From Cacajao melanocephalus (lineage: Eukaryota > Chordata > Mammalia > Primates > Pitheciidae): DNA of 64,000 nt. The translations under genes were made by a program, and so were the position numbers. Below are positions 38,456-63,062 of the stretch, in pieces. The stretch is from NCBI GenBank assembly GCA_963573385.1, contig CAUYLG010070425.1, positions 62,001 through 126,000 of the forward strand. The letters are read 5' to 3'. Numbering within the stretch: the first letter of the stretch is position 1; each line of letters opens with the position of its first letter. Under the pieces are notes generated by a model. That model was not told the origin of the DNA, did no database searches, and saw only the letters and a list, made by a program, of their open reading frames with translations.

Positions 38456-38983
38456 GGAGGCCAATATCATCTGTTAGTATTATCATATAGCTGCCTTGTA
38501 AATTATGCCAAGTGTCTCCCAGCGGAAACCACTGCTCATCACGTCACCTGGGCCTGAATAGGTGGTAGATGTGGGGCCAGACAGGACTCTGTGTGAAGTT
38601 CAGAGGGAAAAACTGCTTTACCCATTGCCCCCAAGTAGAAGTGAAGTGACCTTCTCCCTTTATCCTCACCAACCTACATTCCTAGCTGCCATCATCTTCT
38701 GGGAATTGGCAGAGGACAGATGGGTGGGGAGAGGACGGGGTGAGGCAGCTCATCCTAAACAGGTCTCCCTGTCCTGCATTTAGCAAGCCCAGCACAATCT
38801 CAGCACCTCTCAGGCTGGGAATCACACCACCTCTCCCACCCCACCCACTGCTTTCCTGAAGGGCAGCCCCAGCCTAGCCCCAGGCTTCTTCAGATTTGCA
38901 TTGCTCAGGCCTGACTTTACAGGAAAACTGCTTTGGGACTGGGGTGTTCTGCAGGTGCAGCCAGTGTGGACAAGGCCAGCACC

Positions 38984-39034
38984 GGGGGCGGGGCCGCAGG
39001 GCGGGGCTGGGGCTACTCCCCCCAACCCCGCCCC
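38984..39034. promoter_or_regulatory. GC-box cluster in intergenic DNA
   Basis: Three Sp1-type GC boxes in 51 bp: GGGGGCGGGG, AGGGCGGGGC and, on the opposite strand, CCCCGCCCC. No transcript or exon is visible next to it. Confidence 0.4.
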
Positions 39035-40004
39035 AGGCCAGGGCGCTCTGCACAAGTATGGAAACATTTTTCTCCTGAGTCTTCATTTGGGAACAATTTA
39101 AATTCCTGCAGATGCTGGGGTGGGGGCTGAGAACCTGGGATGAGCAGGTGGGTGGGGCTGAAGCCCTGGGAACAGTGCCAGGGAGGAAGGCCTGGGCTGG
39201 GCACCCAGTCCTGGTTTCTGTGACTCACAGGAGGCCCAGAGTGAATGGGCCTTCAGAGCGTGGCTCTCAAGGCAGCACCAGAAGCATCGCTGGTGATTAG
39301 GAAGCCACAGGTGCTCAGGAGGGAGTCCCAAGGGCTTCTTGGAGAAACAAGAACTTCACCACGGCCCTGAGGAAGGGGCAGAGCAGTTAGATCAGTAAAG
39401 AGAGAAAGAAGGGCATTCTAGGGATAGAAAAAGCCATGCAGAGATGGGAGAGGGTAGGACAAGTTGGAGAAACAAAAGTAGCTAGCTCCATGTGACTGAG
39501 AAGTAAGGCTGGAGGTAGACCGCAGAGGGTCCCTGAAGGATCTCTGCCACCTCCAGCAACAGCCAGATAGGCCCTGCTGGCATGTAGACCCAGGACTCTG
39601 CCCACCCTGAGGTTTACTCACTGTCTTTGCAGAGTTGAGGGGTAACCCACAGACAAGGTAATGACAGGTGCTTCCATGACCCCCAGGTCCCCCCAGTCAC
39701 TCTGGGACACAGGCATGGGCTGTAACCACCCTCAAGCTGGACGAGGCTGCCTTACTCTTCTCTTGCACGCTGGGTAAAGCCCCACTCAACACCACCTCGA
39801 CTGTTCCTTCCAGTGGCTGCCTCCATGTGCTGAACAGAGCACATCTCTTCCTGCCAGGTCTCAGGTGGGCAGCTGGAGAGGCGCAGAGAGAATCGAGGCC
39901 TGTGCCCTCACCTCCAGCCAGCTCACGGGAGGCTCTGATTCTGGCCCAAGTCTGGGGAGATTTGGAGTGCTCCTCACTCTACAAGATCCAAATGTTGGGA
40001 AGAA

Positions 40005-40195
40005 TCCTGGCCGTGGCATCACATAGAGCTGGGTTCAAATCCCAGCTTTGCCACTGACTAACTGAATGGCCCTCTGCATATTGCCTAAACTCTCTGTACC
40101 TCAGTTTCCTCATCTGCAACATGCGGGGTGATCTGGGGACTGCAGATGGTTGGCTGGAGAGAACACATGTAAAGTAGCTGGCCCAGTGCCTGCAT
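40005..40195 (-). mobile_element. MIR fragment, antisense
   Basis: gctgggttcaaatcccagct..tgccactgactaactg..tctgtacctcagtttcctca..agtgcctgcatgg: nearly full reversed MIR. Confidence 0.8.
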
Positions 40196-41234
40196 GGGGG
40201 TTAGAGCGAGAAACACATGAATGGTATGTGTGCAGGGGAGAAGATGAGCTGACCCAGATCAGCAGCATTTTCCCCAAATTCACACTTAGTCTTCTTCTTG
40301 GTAGGGATGACAGGGCAGACTGGACTTTCAGAGGAAAAGCCAAGCCCAGGGAGGTGAGTGAGTGTTCGTGGCTACCCTGTGGAAACATGGGGTCCGGCCT
40401 GGTCTCCCCTGCACCCCCAGCCTGCTCCATATCCATCAGGATCCCATTGGACAGCCTGGCCCTGAGGCCTATCCCTGAGCCCAGCTATTCCCCCAAACCT
40501 CTCAGTAGGGCTGAGAGGCCCATGAAGCAATGGGTCATGGATCAAAAGTAGAGTGAGATGGGACCTGAGAGGCGTAGAGGGAGGTACCTGCAGGGGACAG
40601 TGGGGACAGTGGGGATAGCGGGCATCAGGGTGTCTGGGTAAGCCTCAGCTCACCCCACTGCGTTCAGCTCCTCAGTGGTCAGGAGGCCCCGGCCGGCTCT
40701 TGGCCACTGCTTGCACCTCCCGTGTTTGGTTCAGGACCATCGCATGCACAAGAGTGATGGAAGTGGGGGGTGAACTGTGGAGGGCGTGCGGTGGCCCTAT
40801 CTATGAAGCTATCTCAGTGTGTTCTGTGCACACATCCATGGTCCTCTGTTCCTTAGGAATATCACGGGGAGAGCACAGGACCACTTGGCCTGAAGCCCCC
40901 ACCCTTGCCTTTTGAAATTGGCAGGACTCCCTGCCCTGGGCTGATGGACCAGGTGTGCCCCTGCACCCTGGCACTCACTTGCTCTCACCTCTGTCCTGGG
41001 ATAAAACAGGATCACCTTTCCAGGCTCCACTAATGGACCAGTGCCCCAGGCTCCATACAGACCACGTGTCTGCAGGTCTCCTGCCTAGAGGCAGCACTTG
41101 GGTTCAGCTGTGATGTTCCTCTTAAGATGATGGGATGAGGACCTCAACTGGGTGGGTCCCCCATGGAGGCAGTGTCTGGGGCACTCTGAAGTTCTTTCCT
41201 GAATACCAGGTGATCTTAGGAGAAAAGAGATTAA

Positions 41235-41592
<358 letters not shown>

Positions 41593-41631
41593 TGGGCACA
41601 ATTTTTAAAAGAGAGACCACATCTACTAGAG

Positions 41632-42003
41632 CAGGGGTCCCCCACCTTTGCACTGCAAACCGGACTGAACCAGTCTGTGACCTCTTAGGAACCAGGCTGC
41701 ACAGCGGGAGGTGAGCGGTGGGTGGGTGAGCATTCCCGCCTGAGCTCCGCCTCCCGTCAGATCAGCAGCAGCATTAGATTCTCATAGGAGTGCGAACCCT
41801 ACTGTGAACTGTGCATGCGCAGGATCTAGGGTGCATGCTCCTTATGAGAATCTATTGCCTGACAATCTGAGATGGAACAGTTTTATCCTGAAACCATCCC
41901 CATCTACCCACCCCTGCTCTTCCTCCCCATCCCACCCCCAGTCCATGGAAAAATTGTCTTTCAAGAAACTGGTCCTTGGTGCCAAAAAGGCTGGGGACAG
42001 CTG
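41632..42003. mobile_element. hAT-type non-autonomous DNA transposon with terminal inverted repeats
   Basis: This 372-bp element begins CAGGGGTCCCCCACC and ends GGCTGGGGACAGCTG; reversed, the end is CAGCTGTCCCCAGCC, matching 12 of 15 positions. It is flanked on both sides by TACTAGAG (41624-41631 and 42004-42011), an exact 8-bp target duplication, the hallmark of hAT transposons. The interior resembles a familiar human repeat (gtgacctcttaggaaccagg; ggtccttggtgccaaaaagg). No transposase frame is present. Confidence 0.85.
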
Positions 42004-42246
42004 TACTAGAGAAATGATCACGAGGACCCTGCTGGGAGAGGAGCAGCAGGAGACAGGGCCCCAGACACAGGACGCATTGCAACTTCTTGCTGCTCCAAGG
42101 AGACACTGAGGCATAGGAGGTAGAGCCAAGGGGGCAGGTGGGGGTGGGGGTGCAGTGCCCCCTTATGGGGAGAGGGGCTAGGGCACTGCCCCAGCTGTCC
42201 TATCCAGCAAACTGGGAGAGTAGGGCTGGGGCATGCCAGGAGCTGC

Positions 42247-42382
42247 CAGTGGGTCTCCCAGAGCCCATGGGTGAGAGACTTCCTTGGGCCTGAGGCCTGC
42301 CTCCTGCCTCCCTGCAGTGGGTCTCCCAGAGCCCATGGGTGAGAGACTTCCCTGGGCCTGAGGCCTGCCTCCTGCCTCCCTG
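42247..42382 (+). repeat. 68-bp tandem duplication
   Basis: Two copies starting cagtgggtctcccagagccc at 42247 and 42315. The only difference I see is one base (ttccttgggcc against ttccctgggcc), so the duplication is recent. Confidence 0.93.
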
Positions 42383-42416
42383 TCCATTTTGGGGGCACTT
42401 ATAGTGGAGCCTTCTT

Positions 42417-42704
42417 TTTTTGTGAGATGGAGCTTTGCTCTGTTGCCCAGGCTGTAGTGCAACGGCACAATCTCGGCTCACTGCAACCTCCGCCTCGCAG
42501 GTTCAAGCGATTCTCCTGCCTCAGCCTCCTGAGTAGCTGGGATTACAGGCACCCACCATCATGCCCAACTAATTTTTGTATTTTTAGTAAAGACAGGGTT
42601 TCACCATGTTGGTCAGGGTGGTCTCGAACTCTTGACCTCGTGATCAGCCCACCTTGGCCTCCCAAAGTGCTGGAATTACAGGCGTGAGCCACCGCACCCA
42701 ACCG
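42417..42704 (-). mobile_element. Full-length Alu, antisense, with target duplication
   Basis: gagatggagctttgctctgt to gagccaccgcacccaacc, flanked by the 13-bp duplication GTGGAGCCTTCTT (42404-42416 and 42705-42717). Short T tail. Confidence 0.96.
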
Positions 42705-42849
42705 GTGGAGCCTTCTTGTCCCCGCCAGAAGATATCTGGATTCTGCTAATAACTGTGGCTCTTCAAACACACCATGCTGGCTCTGGCTTCTCAAATTTTA
42801 TATGTGCTGTTTCCAGTCCCACCCCTGACCTCTTCCCCTTGGCTTCCCC

Positions 42850-43125
42850 CTCCTCACCCTCTGACATTTGACCTAGATACTCTTTCTTCCAGAAGGCCCT
42901 CCCAGCTGCCAGGGCCGGTATGGTGCGTGGCCCTCCCCAGCATCGCGCCCCCCACTCTCCCCTGTCACCCAGGACTGGGACCTCCTCTTGCTGTCTCCCT
43001 GCTGCTGGATGTGAGCTCTGTAAGCTCCAGGAGGAAAGTGCTGGCTTAAATCACAGCACCCCATGGCCAGCATATAGTTGGTGCTCAGGAGGTATTTATT
43101 GAATGAATGGATGAATGAATGAGCA
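42850..43125 (+). mobile_element. L2 LINE 3' end
   Basis: Ends with the L2 signature gtgagctctgtaagctccag..catatagttggtgctcagga..ggtatttattgaatgaatgg. Confidence 0.75.
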
Positions 43126-44099
43126 ATGAGGCTGAGACCCCAGGCTAAGCCCCTTCCCGTGGCCCGAGGACCATTTCCTCTGCATCTCTGTATCACTACT
43201 GTCCCAGTGCTTGGCACACGGCATGAAATAACAGGTCTGCATTGTCTCCTGGGAGCATGAGAGCCACACCTGCAGGAAGAGACGTGTCTAACAGAGTGTG
43301 GCATCGGATGGCAGAGCTGTGGCCGCACATGCTCTAGCAAGGAAAAGTGGATTCGCTCTGCCTGGGAGACCACAGGAAGCCTTTCCAGACAGCTCATCAG
43401 GCACTTGCTGATGGTGGCAAGTGAGGAGCCAAGAGAAGGAATCAGGAATTTGGAGAAATTCCATGCCTGACAAAGGGATAGAGGGTCAAGAGAATGTGTC
43501 CTCCCAGGCTTGCTTCCGGAGAGGAGGATGGTGCCCTCCCATTTCCTTGTCTTTCTGCCAACTGAAATCCATGCCACCAAGCTGTTGTCTTCAGCTCAGG
43601 ACCCTGTGGTTTAAGCCCTCAAGGATGTGCAGATCATGGGAGGGGGAAACTGAGGCACCCAGACTCGCTTACACCTTTCAACAACTCAGGCTTGAATAGC
43701 TGCTCAATACAAACGGCCCTCCTTCCTTCCTCAAGGGCTCACTGACTCTCAGACGCCTGGTTCCTAGGGCCCCGTCGAGGAGGAAGAGAATAGGAACCAT
43801 CCAAAGAGCCTGCATTGTTCTCCAGTGAGTGACTCATGCAGGGAACGCTCTGTCCCCCTCAACAGCACTTTTCCCATGTGCTGTTTTGGTGACTCCCAGG
43901 AGCTATGATCAGAAGCCCTTTCCACTGTTCCTACCTCCTGGGCTGCAGCCCTGGGCCCTCCACCCTCTCCCCAGCTGGAGGCAAGCAGGGAGACCAGACA
44001 GGGGAAAGTTCCTCCAGGCTTGGAAGACACTGGGGTCTGTGAGACCAAGGTTGTGCCTCAGTTTCTCTCACTCTGAATGGGAAGTGACAGAAATGCCAG
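43126..44099. other. Intergenic, downstream of TNNT2
   Basis: Average composition, nothing recognised between the L2 end and the TNNT2 polyadenylation site. Confidence 0.7.
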
Positions 44100-44116
44100 T
44101 CAGTGTGTGGTGGCTT

Positions 44117-44122
44117 TTTATT
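44117..44122 (-). terminator. TNNT2: TNNT2 polyadenylation signal AATAAA
   Basis: TTTATT on the + strand is AATAAA on the - strand, about 170 nt past the stop codon, followed by a GT-rich stretch (caccacacactgactgg). The short 3' UTR is typical of the gene. Confidence 0.85.
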
Positions 44123-44293
44123 ACTTAAATGGAGTGGGTGTGGGGGCAGGCGGGAGTGGTGGCTCCCAGCTGAGCCAGCTCCCCATTTCCAAACAGGAGC
44201 TGCCTGGGGTCCCAGGAGGGCCCGGGAGCTGGGGCGTGCAGGCCGGGGACAGGTGCCAGCGAGGAGCAGATCTTTGATGAAGGAGGCTGGGCT

Positions 44294-58185
<13,892 letters not shown>

Positions 58186-58855
58186 GGTCTCTGCTCTCCC
58201 TCCAGAAAGAGAACACAGTCAGTGCAGGTACAAAGGGAAGCCTGCCTTCCTCAGAAGAGCTCTGTCCCCCATTGGACAGAGATCAGAGAGGCCGGGGGTG
58301 AATCTATTTCCCCCTCTTATTAGCTGTGTGACCTGCACCAAAAAAGCCTGTTTCCCCCCTGCCAAGGGGAGATAGTGACACCCACATGGCAGCAAGGCCA
58401 CCTGCAGATGTCCACTGCATTTGTCCACTGCATTCCTTGCCCCTGAACAGGCAATACTGCCTAGGATGCTGTTTCCTGTTTGTGATACTCAAGACGATGT
58501 CTGCGGTTTCTCAACCTTTCCATCCACTCTGCCCACCCCCACTCCACAGGATCTGTTTAGTACTGCACGAAGCTTCCCTGGGAGAGTGGGAGAGTGGTCA
58601 AACCAACTGCAGCATCTGTACCGTGGAATACTACTCAGCGATAACAAGGAATAAACGGTGTATACGTACAACAACTGGCATGCATCTCCAGGGAATTCCA
58701 CTGATTGAGGAGAAAAAGGCAACTCAAAGATTCACAAACTGTAGAATTCCATTAGTATAACATTCTTGGAATGGCAACACAGAGAACAGATGCGTGGTTG
58801 CCGAGGGTTCTGTGGTGGCTAGGAGGGGCGTGAATGTGGCTGTGAAAACACATGT

Positions 58856-59150
58856 GGACCGGGTGAGGTGGCTCACGCCTGTCATCTCAGCACTTGGAGA
58901 GACTGAAGCAAGAGGATCCCTTGAGCCCAGGAGTTTGAAACAGCCTGGGCAATGTGGTGGAATCCCGGCTCTACTACAAAAACAAAAATTAGCTGGGCAT
59001 GGCAGTGCGTGAGTATAGTCCCGGCAACTCAGGAGGTGGAGGTAGGAGGATCGCTTGAGCCCAGAAGGTTGAAGCTGCAGTGACCATGGTCCACTGCACT
59101 CCAGCCTGGTCAAAAGAGTGAGATCCTGTCTCAAAAAATAAAAATAAAAA
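58856..59150 (+). mobile_element. Old Alu (J-type) nested in L1
   Basis: Starts ggaccgggtgaggtggctca and ends gagatcctgtctc with an A-rich tail interrupted by T. Many diverged positions. Confidence 0.93.
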
Positions 59151-59255
59151 AGGAAAGAAAGCGCACAGGAAGGATCCTTGTGGTTTGGGATCTTTTCAGC
59201 ATGTCCACTGTGGTGACGGATACGTGAACCCACACAGGTTACAGTTGCATAGTTT

Positions 59256-59258
<3 letters not shown>

Positions 59259-59289
<31 letters not shown>
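59259..59289 (+). repeat. (CA)n microsatellite, TNNT2 intron 1
   Basis: About 15 CA units inside the L1 fragment. Confidence 0.97.
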
Positions 59290-59291
<2 letters not shown>

Positions 59292-59774
59292 GCAATTGCG
59301 GGCAAATCCGAATAAGATCATAGATTGGTTGTATTGATGTCCAATCTCGGTTTTGATATTGTACTAGTTTTGCAAATGTTGCCCTTGGGAGAAACCGGGC
59401 AAAGTGTGTAAGCGCTTGCTATTAAAGGCAACTGCGTATTAGTCTTTAATTATCTCAATGAAAATTCCGATTTAAAAAATGTCCCCCAGGGAACTCATCC
59501 TGAGATCATCTTCTCACTGCACCGGGAACAGATAATCTGGATTCAGATCCTCTTCCATTAGCTCGCTGAGGGTGTTTGGGCAAGTCTTTTTAACATCTCC
59601 AGACCTCAGTCCTTTCTCCGTCTCATGGAGATAAAGTGTCCACATCCTGGCTACTCAGGGTCTTTGTGAGGCTCCAGTTGACATTAACAAAAGGGGAAGG
59701 CATTAGGCAATGTCAGGTGTTGCAGTGTGCATGTAATCACAGGAAGGGGGCAGAGAGCAAGCACTTGAGTGTGA

Positions 59775-59945
59775 GACTAATCTCGTTTTGAATGCTGGCT
59801 CTAGCATGCGTTTGCCTGCGACCTTGGCAAGGTCACTTAACCTCCCGACATCTCAGCTCCCTTTGCTGTGAACTTGCTGTTCTTCTCGGACAGGTGTGAG
59901 GAACAGAGCTGGTGTGCAGTATAGGCATTCAGCTAATAAGTACTG
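59775..59945 (-). mobile_element. MIR fragment, antisense, TNNT2 intron 1
   Basis: ctcgttttgaatgctggctc..cttggcaaggtcacttaacc..cagctccctttgctg. Confidence 0.65.
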
Positions 59946-61429
59946 TGACCCAGCCCTCCTGGGCCATGACAGTGCACTGCTCCAGGGACAAGTCACGTTG
60001 TTTGAAACATGAACAGTAACGCTGTTGTAGTGCAATAAACCAGCCCCACAGTCTCCCCGATGTCGGCTTTCAAGGGAGAGAATGGACAGGGTGATGTGAG
60101 AGTGAGGCGAAAGTGAGGGGGGAGAAGAATCACGGCAATGCTCAGGACCAACCTCCAATGCTCCTCCTCTGCTGCCGCCCCCCGCCCCACTCACATCTGC
60201 CAACGCTGAAGCACCAATTTCAGACCCAAGCTGCAGGATGAGGACAGAGGCACACAGAGAGTCCTGCTCACTCCCTCACCACCTCTCCCTGCACATCTCC
60301 CCATAGTGGCTGAGAACAACCCCAGGCACTCATCTGTGGACATCCAGCAAGAGCCAGGGCTCTGGTTAGGTGGAGTGAGGTCCGCCATAAGGCAGCCCCT
60401 TTGAGGCTGAGTAGTTCCAAGGGAGTTGCCACTCCCCAGCTGCCCCTCTGGGTGGAGACTTCTCCAGACTCAGCACCGACTGCAGCCCTGGGCTCTGAAC
60501 TGACTATCTTCAGACCCCGCTCCCGTTATGTCCAGTCCTGCCGGGTTAGGGACAAGCAGGACAGCACTGGAGTGGTCCCTTTCCGGCTCCCTCTGCTGGA
60601 GCAGGATGAGGACAGTGAGGGAGGAGCCCTGTTTACACGGAGCTCTGGACAGCAGCACTGAGCCACTGTTTTGCCCCAAAGCCCAGGGTGGGGTGAGCGG
60701 GGGAAAAGAAGAGAAATCAAATGTGTGAGGTGTTATAATGGGGAATCAAGCCTCATTCTGCTAAAAGCAGACTCAACCCCCAGAGAGTCTCCAAATGAGT
60801 CTTAGGATGAGCGTGGCCAAAGAGAATAGCCTTCCTAACCCCAGGATGGGTGTGGGTGACAAGTGTTGCCCGAAGCCCCAGGGGAGCGGCCAGAACTAGT
60901 GACTTGAGAACCTGAGGCGCTGCTACCTGAGCCCCAGGAGGAGCCTGTCACTCAGTGGGAGGGAGAAAATTCTCAGAGGAACCGCACAGCTTCTAGCTTT
61001 CTCTCCTCTCCTCCCCTGCCCTTCCACCAGTTCAGAGCCACTGGGCATGGTGCTGGAGCTCAGAGGAAGACAGAGCAGCTTGGACTTCTCTCCCCATTCC
61101 TGGGAGCACCATTCAGCTCCCAAAAATAGCACACAGACATGGAGGATGGAGGAAGGCTTGCAGCCAGCCCAGAGGACACCACCAAGCCAGTGGCTCAAAA
61201 GCAGGACCTGATGCAGCAGAAAGAGGTGGCCGAGACTGGGGGCTGCAGAATGGGAGCGGGTCAAGAACCTGGCAGGGCAAGGGTTCCAGAATGTCCTGAA
61301 ACACCTGTGTCCTCGCACCCATGCCCCACCCACTTCCACAGGCAGCTTTCCAGCCTAACACGTTCACAGCCAAGAGATCAGAGTCACCTTTCTTGGGGAG
61401 TAAAGCAAAGACAATAGAAGGTATAAAGC

Positions 61430-61550
61430 ATACTGACCTTCGGGTCAAAACAATCTGGGTTGAAAACTTAGATTTTGCTGTGTGGCCTTATTTCAGTCAC
61501 TTAGCCTCTCTGACTTCAGTTAACCAACTATAAAACAGATGAGCCTTCAG
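61430..61550 (-). mobile_element. MIR fragment, antisense, TNNT2 intron 1
   Basis: aacaatctgggttgaaaact..tttcagtcacttagcctctc..ctgacttcagttaacc. Confidence 0.65.
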
Positions 61551-62429
61551 TTCTGGCTTTGTAGAAACAGCCTCTGCGTTTCTGAGGAACGTGGGCCCCG
61601 CCCCCCAATCTTTGTCCCCAGCATTCAGCTGGGATTTTCCTAAGCCAACAGCTGTTAGGCCACCAGGAGACTGAAGGTAAGAGGATGGGGAGAGGGCAGG
61701 GGGAGTGGAAGTGGGGCAGAAAGTAGGGGGCAGCAGGCAACCTGATCCTCTCAGATTGCACTTTTGCAGAGAGGAGTATTCGTCCTGTAAAACATGGGTC
61801 AGAGGAGGAATTTGGGAGGGCAGGTCGCTTCCCGGCTACAGCAGGCCACGAATGTGCTCTGAAATTCCTTACACATCAGGCAACCCCCTCCCTAGTAGTC
61901 CCCAGCCTGCCCGGAAGAAGCTAGAAACCAAGGGAGTTTGTCTCTACCACTCCTGAGCACAGAGCAAGGCCTGTCCCAAGAGGGGGTGTTGGGGTGGGAT
62001 GGGACAAGGGTTACACTTGGGGACCCAAATTAAACCCTTCAATGCCAACCAGCTGGGCTCACACCCAAGGAGAGGTTCTCCCAGCCGGGCCTTTGCCCAT
62101 CTGCCCCTCGAGTGCAGCTTAGCTCCGGGTCCCGTCTGGGAGGAGGCGGCACTGAGTCAGGCGCATCCAGTGGAATTCCCGCGTCAGCCTGGAGAGGCGC
62201 TGCGGCGGGCCCTGCGCGCCTGGTCTTTCCTAGTGAGACAGTTTCTGAGTTCCTGGCCTTGAGAATATGACCAGGGGACTCACCTGACTGACGGGGCTGC
62301 GGTCTCACTCTGCTTTCTGGGGCTCAAGAAGGACCTGCCTGGAAAGGTATAGGTGCCCCTCGTCCTGGAACAAGCAATCTGGGGAGTCCCTGCTGGTTAG
62401 AGCCCCATTGTATTTAGAGCAAGCAGAAG

Positions 62430-62540
62430 CCTAGCAAATATTTAGCCCACTCTACAGATGAAAAGACTGAGGTCTGGGGAGGGAAAGTGACTCATCCAAG
62501 AGTTCACAACACTACATCTTCAGCGGCAGGTCCTCCAACT
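62430..62540 (+). mobile_element. MIR fragment, TNNT2 intron 1
   Basis: ccactctacagatgaaaaga..ctgaggtctggggaggg..gtgactcatccaagag, about 230 bp downstream of exon 1. Confidence 0.65.
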
Positions 62541-62769
62541 CTAGTCTCCAACGGCTACCATGGGATTCTCTCTTTCCCTCTGCTCTACTGCACTAATCTT
62601 GAGCCTAGTCCTGGCAACCCCTCCTCTGAAGTATGCTCTCCACCAGGAGGGGCCATGGACGTCTGTGGACGCAGGTGGACTCTGGGTAAGGATGCCAGGG
62701 CGCAAGACCCTCACATCGCCCCATCCATTCTCTGCTCACCCCTTCCCCAGAGCTGTGCCCAAGCCTTAC

Positions 62770-62827
62770 CTCAGAACAGCAGCTGCCGACAGATCCTGGA
62801 GGCGCCTGCTCAGCCTCGGCAGGGACT
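62770..62827 (-). other. TNNT2: TNNT2 exon 1 (5' UTR)
   Basis: On the - strand the segment with AGGATCTGTCGGCAGCTGC ends in TTCTGAG|gtaagg (donor at 62769), which matches the remembered human TNNT2 leader. Joined to exon 2 it gives TTCTGAG-GGAGAGCAG before the ATG. It contains no ATG. The 5' end is inferred as about 30 nt downstream of the TTAAAG box. Confidence 0.85.
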
Positions 62828-62851
62828 GGGTGAGGCAGGGGATGGAGAGGG

Positions 62852-62857
62852 CTTTAA
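62852..62857 (-). promoter_or_regulatory. TNNT2: TNNT2 TATA-like box TTAAAG
   Basis: The - strand reads gcttaaagcc about 85 nt upstream of the exon-1 donor. It is the only AT-rich hexamer that I noticed at a suitable distance from a leader of about 58 nt, so it is used here to place the start near 62,827. Confidence 0.6.
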
Positions 62858-62901
62858 GCAGGCATGTGGGCTGGGGCCTGGTGAGCCAGCCCTGCGGAGG
62901 G

Positions 62902-62908
62902 AGGAATG
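62902..62908 (-). promoter_or_regulatory. TNNT2: M-CAT element CATTCCT (TEAD site) in TNNT2 promoter
   Basis: The - strand has an exact CATTCCT about 75-80 nt upstream of the inferred start. M-CAT sites bound by TEAD factors are the defining elements of the cardiac troponin T promoter in the chicken gene. Spacing and strand fit the same role here. Confidence 0.7.
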
Positions 62909-62963
62909 CGCGACGGGGGACGGGTGGGGCAGGGGATGGCGGTGGGGGTGGGGGGCGTTGGCT

Positions 62964-63062
62964 GCTATTTTGGCAGGTGCCAGGGACAAGGCTACAGGAA
63001 CATGTACCCCACGCCATATAAGCCCATGTGGTCCTCCAGCTGCTCAGATAAGCTATTTAAAA
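62964..63062 (-). promoter_or_regulatory. TNNT2: Upstream TNNT2 muscle-type motif cluster
   Basis: Within 100 bp are two CArG-like decamers with one mismatch each (62964-62973 GCTATTTTGG; 63014-63023 CCATATAAGC), an E-box CAGCTG (63037-63042), a GATA site AGATAA (63046-63051) and a MEF2-like CTATTTAAAA (63053-63062, one mismatch). SRF, GATA4 and MEF2 are the known cardiac activators of such promoters. Single motifs are weak evidence; the clustering next to the M-CAT box is what counts. Confidence 0.55.

Larger units (their letters stand above)
58595..59440 (+). mobile_element. Old L1 3' end split by an Alu, TNNT2 intron 1
   Basis: accgtggaatactactcagc..gaacagatgcgtggttgccg before, and gtggtgacggatacgtgaac..cacaggttacagttgcatag after the Alu, are the order of L1ME/L1MB 3' ends in sense orientation. 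Confidence 0.75.
58200..62769 (-). other. TNNT2 intron 1
   Basis: The first intron, about 4.6 kb, with L1, Alu and MIR pieces listed separately. 59,945-61,430 is otherwise unique-looking with no exon signal. Confidence 0.75.

Noticed and set aside
42873..43580. A 235-codon - strand frame downstream of TNNT2
   Set aside because: It overlaps the L2 3' end, has no recognisable domain and starts without a promoter or splice context.
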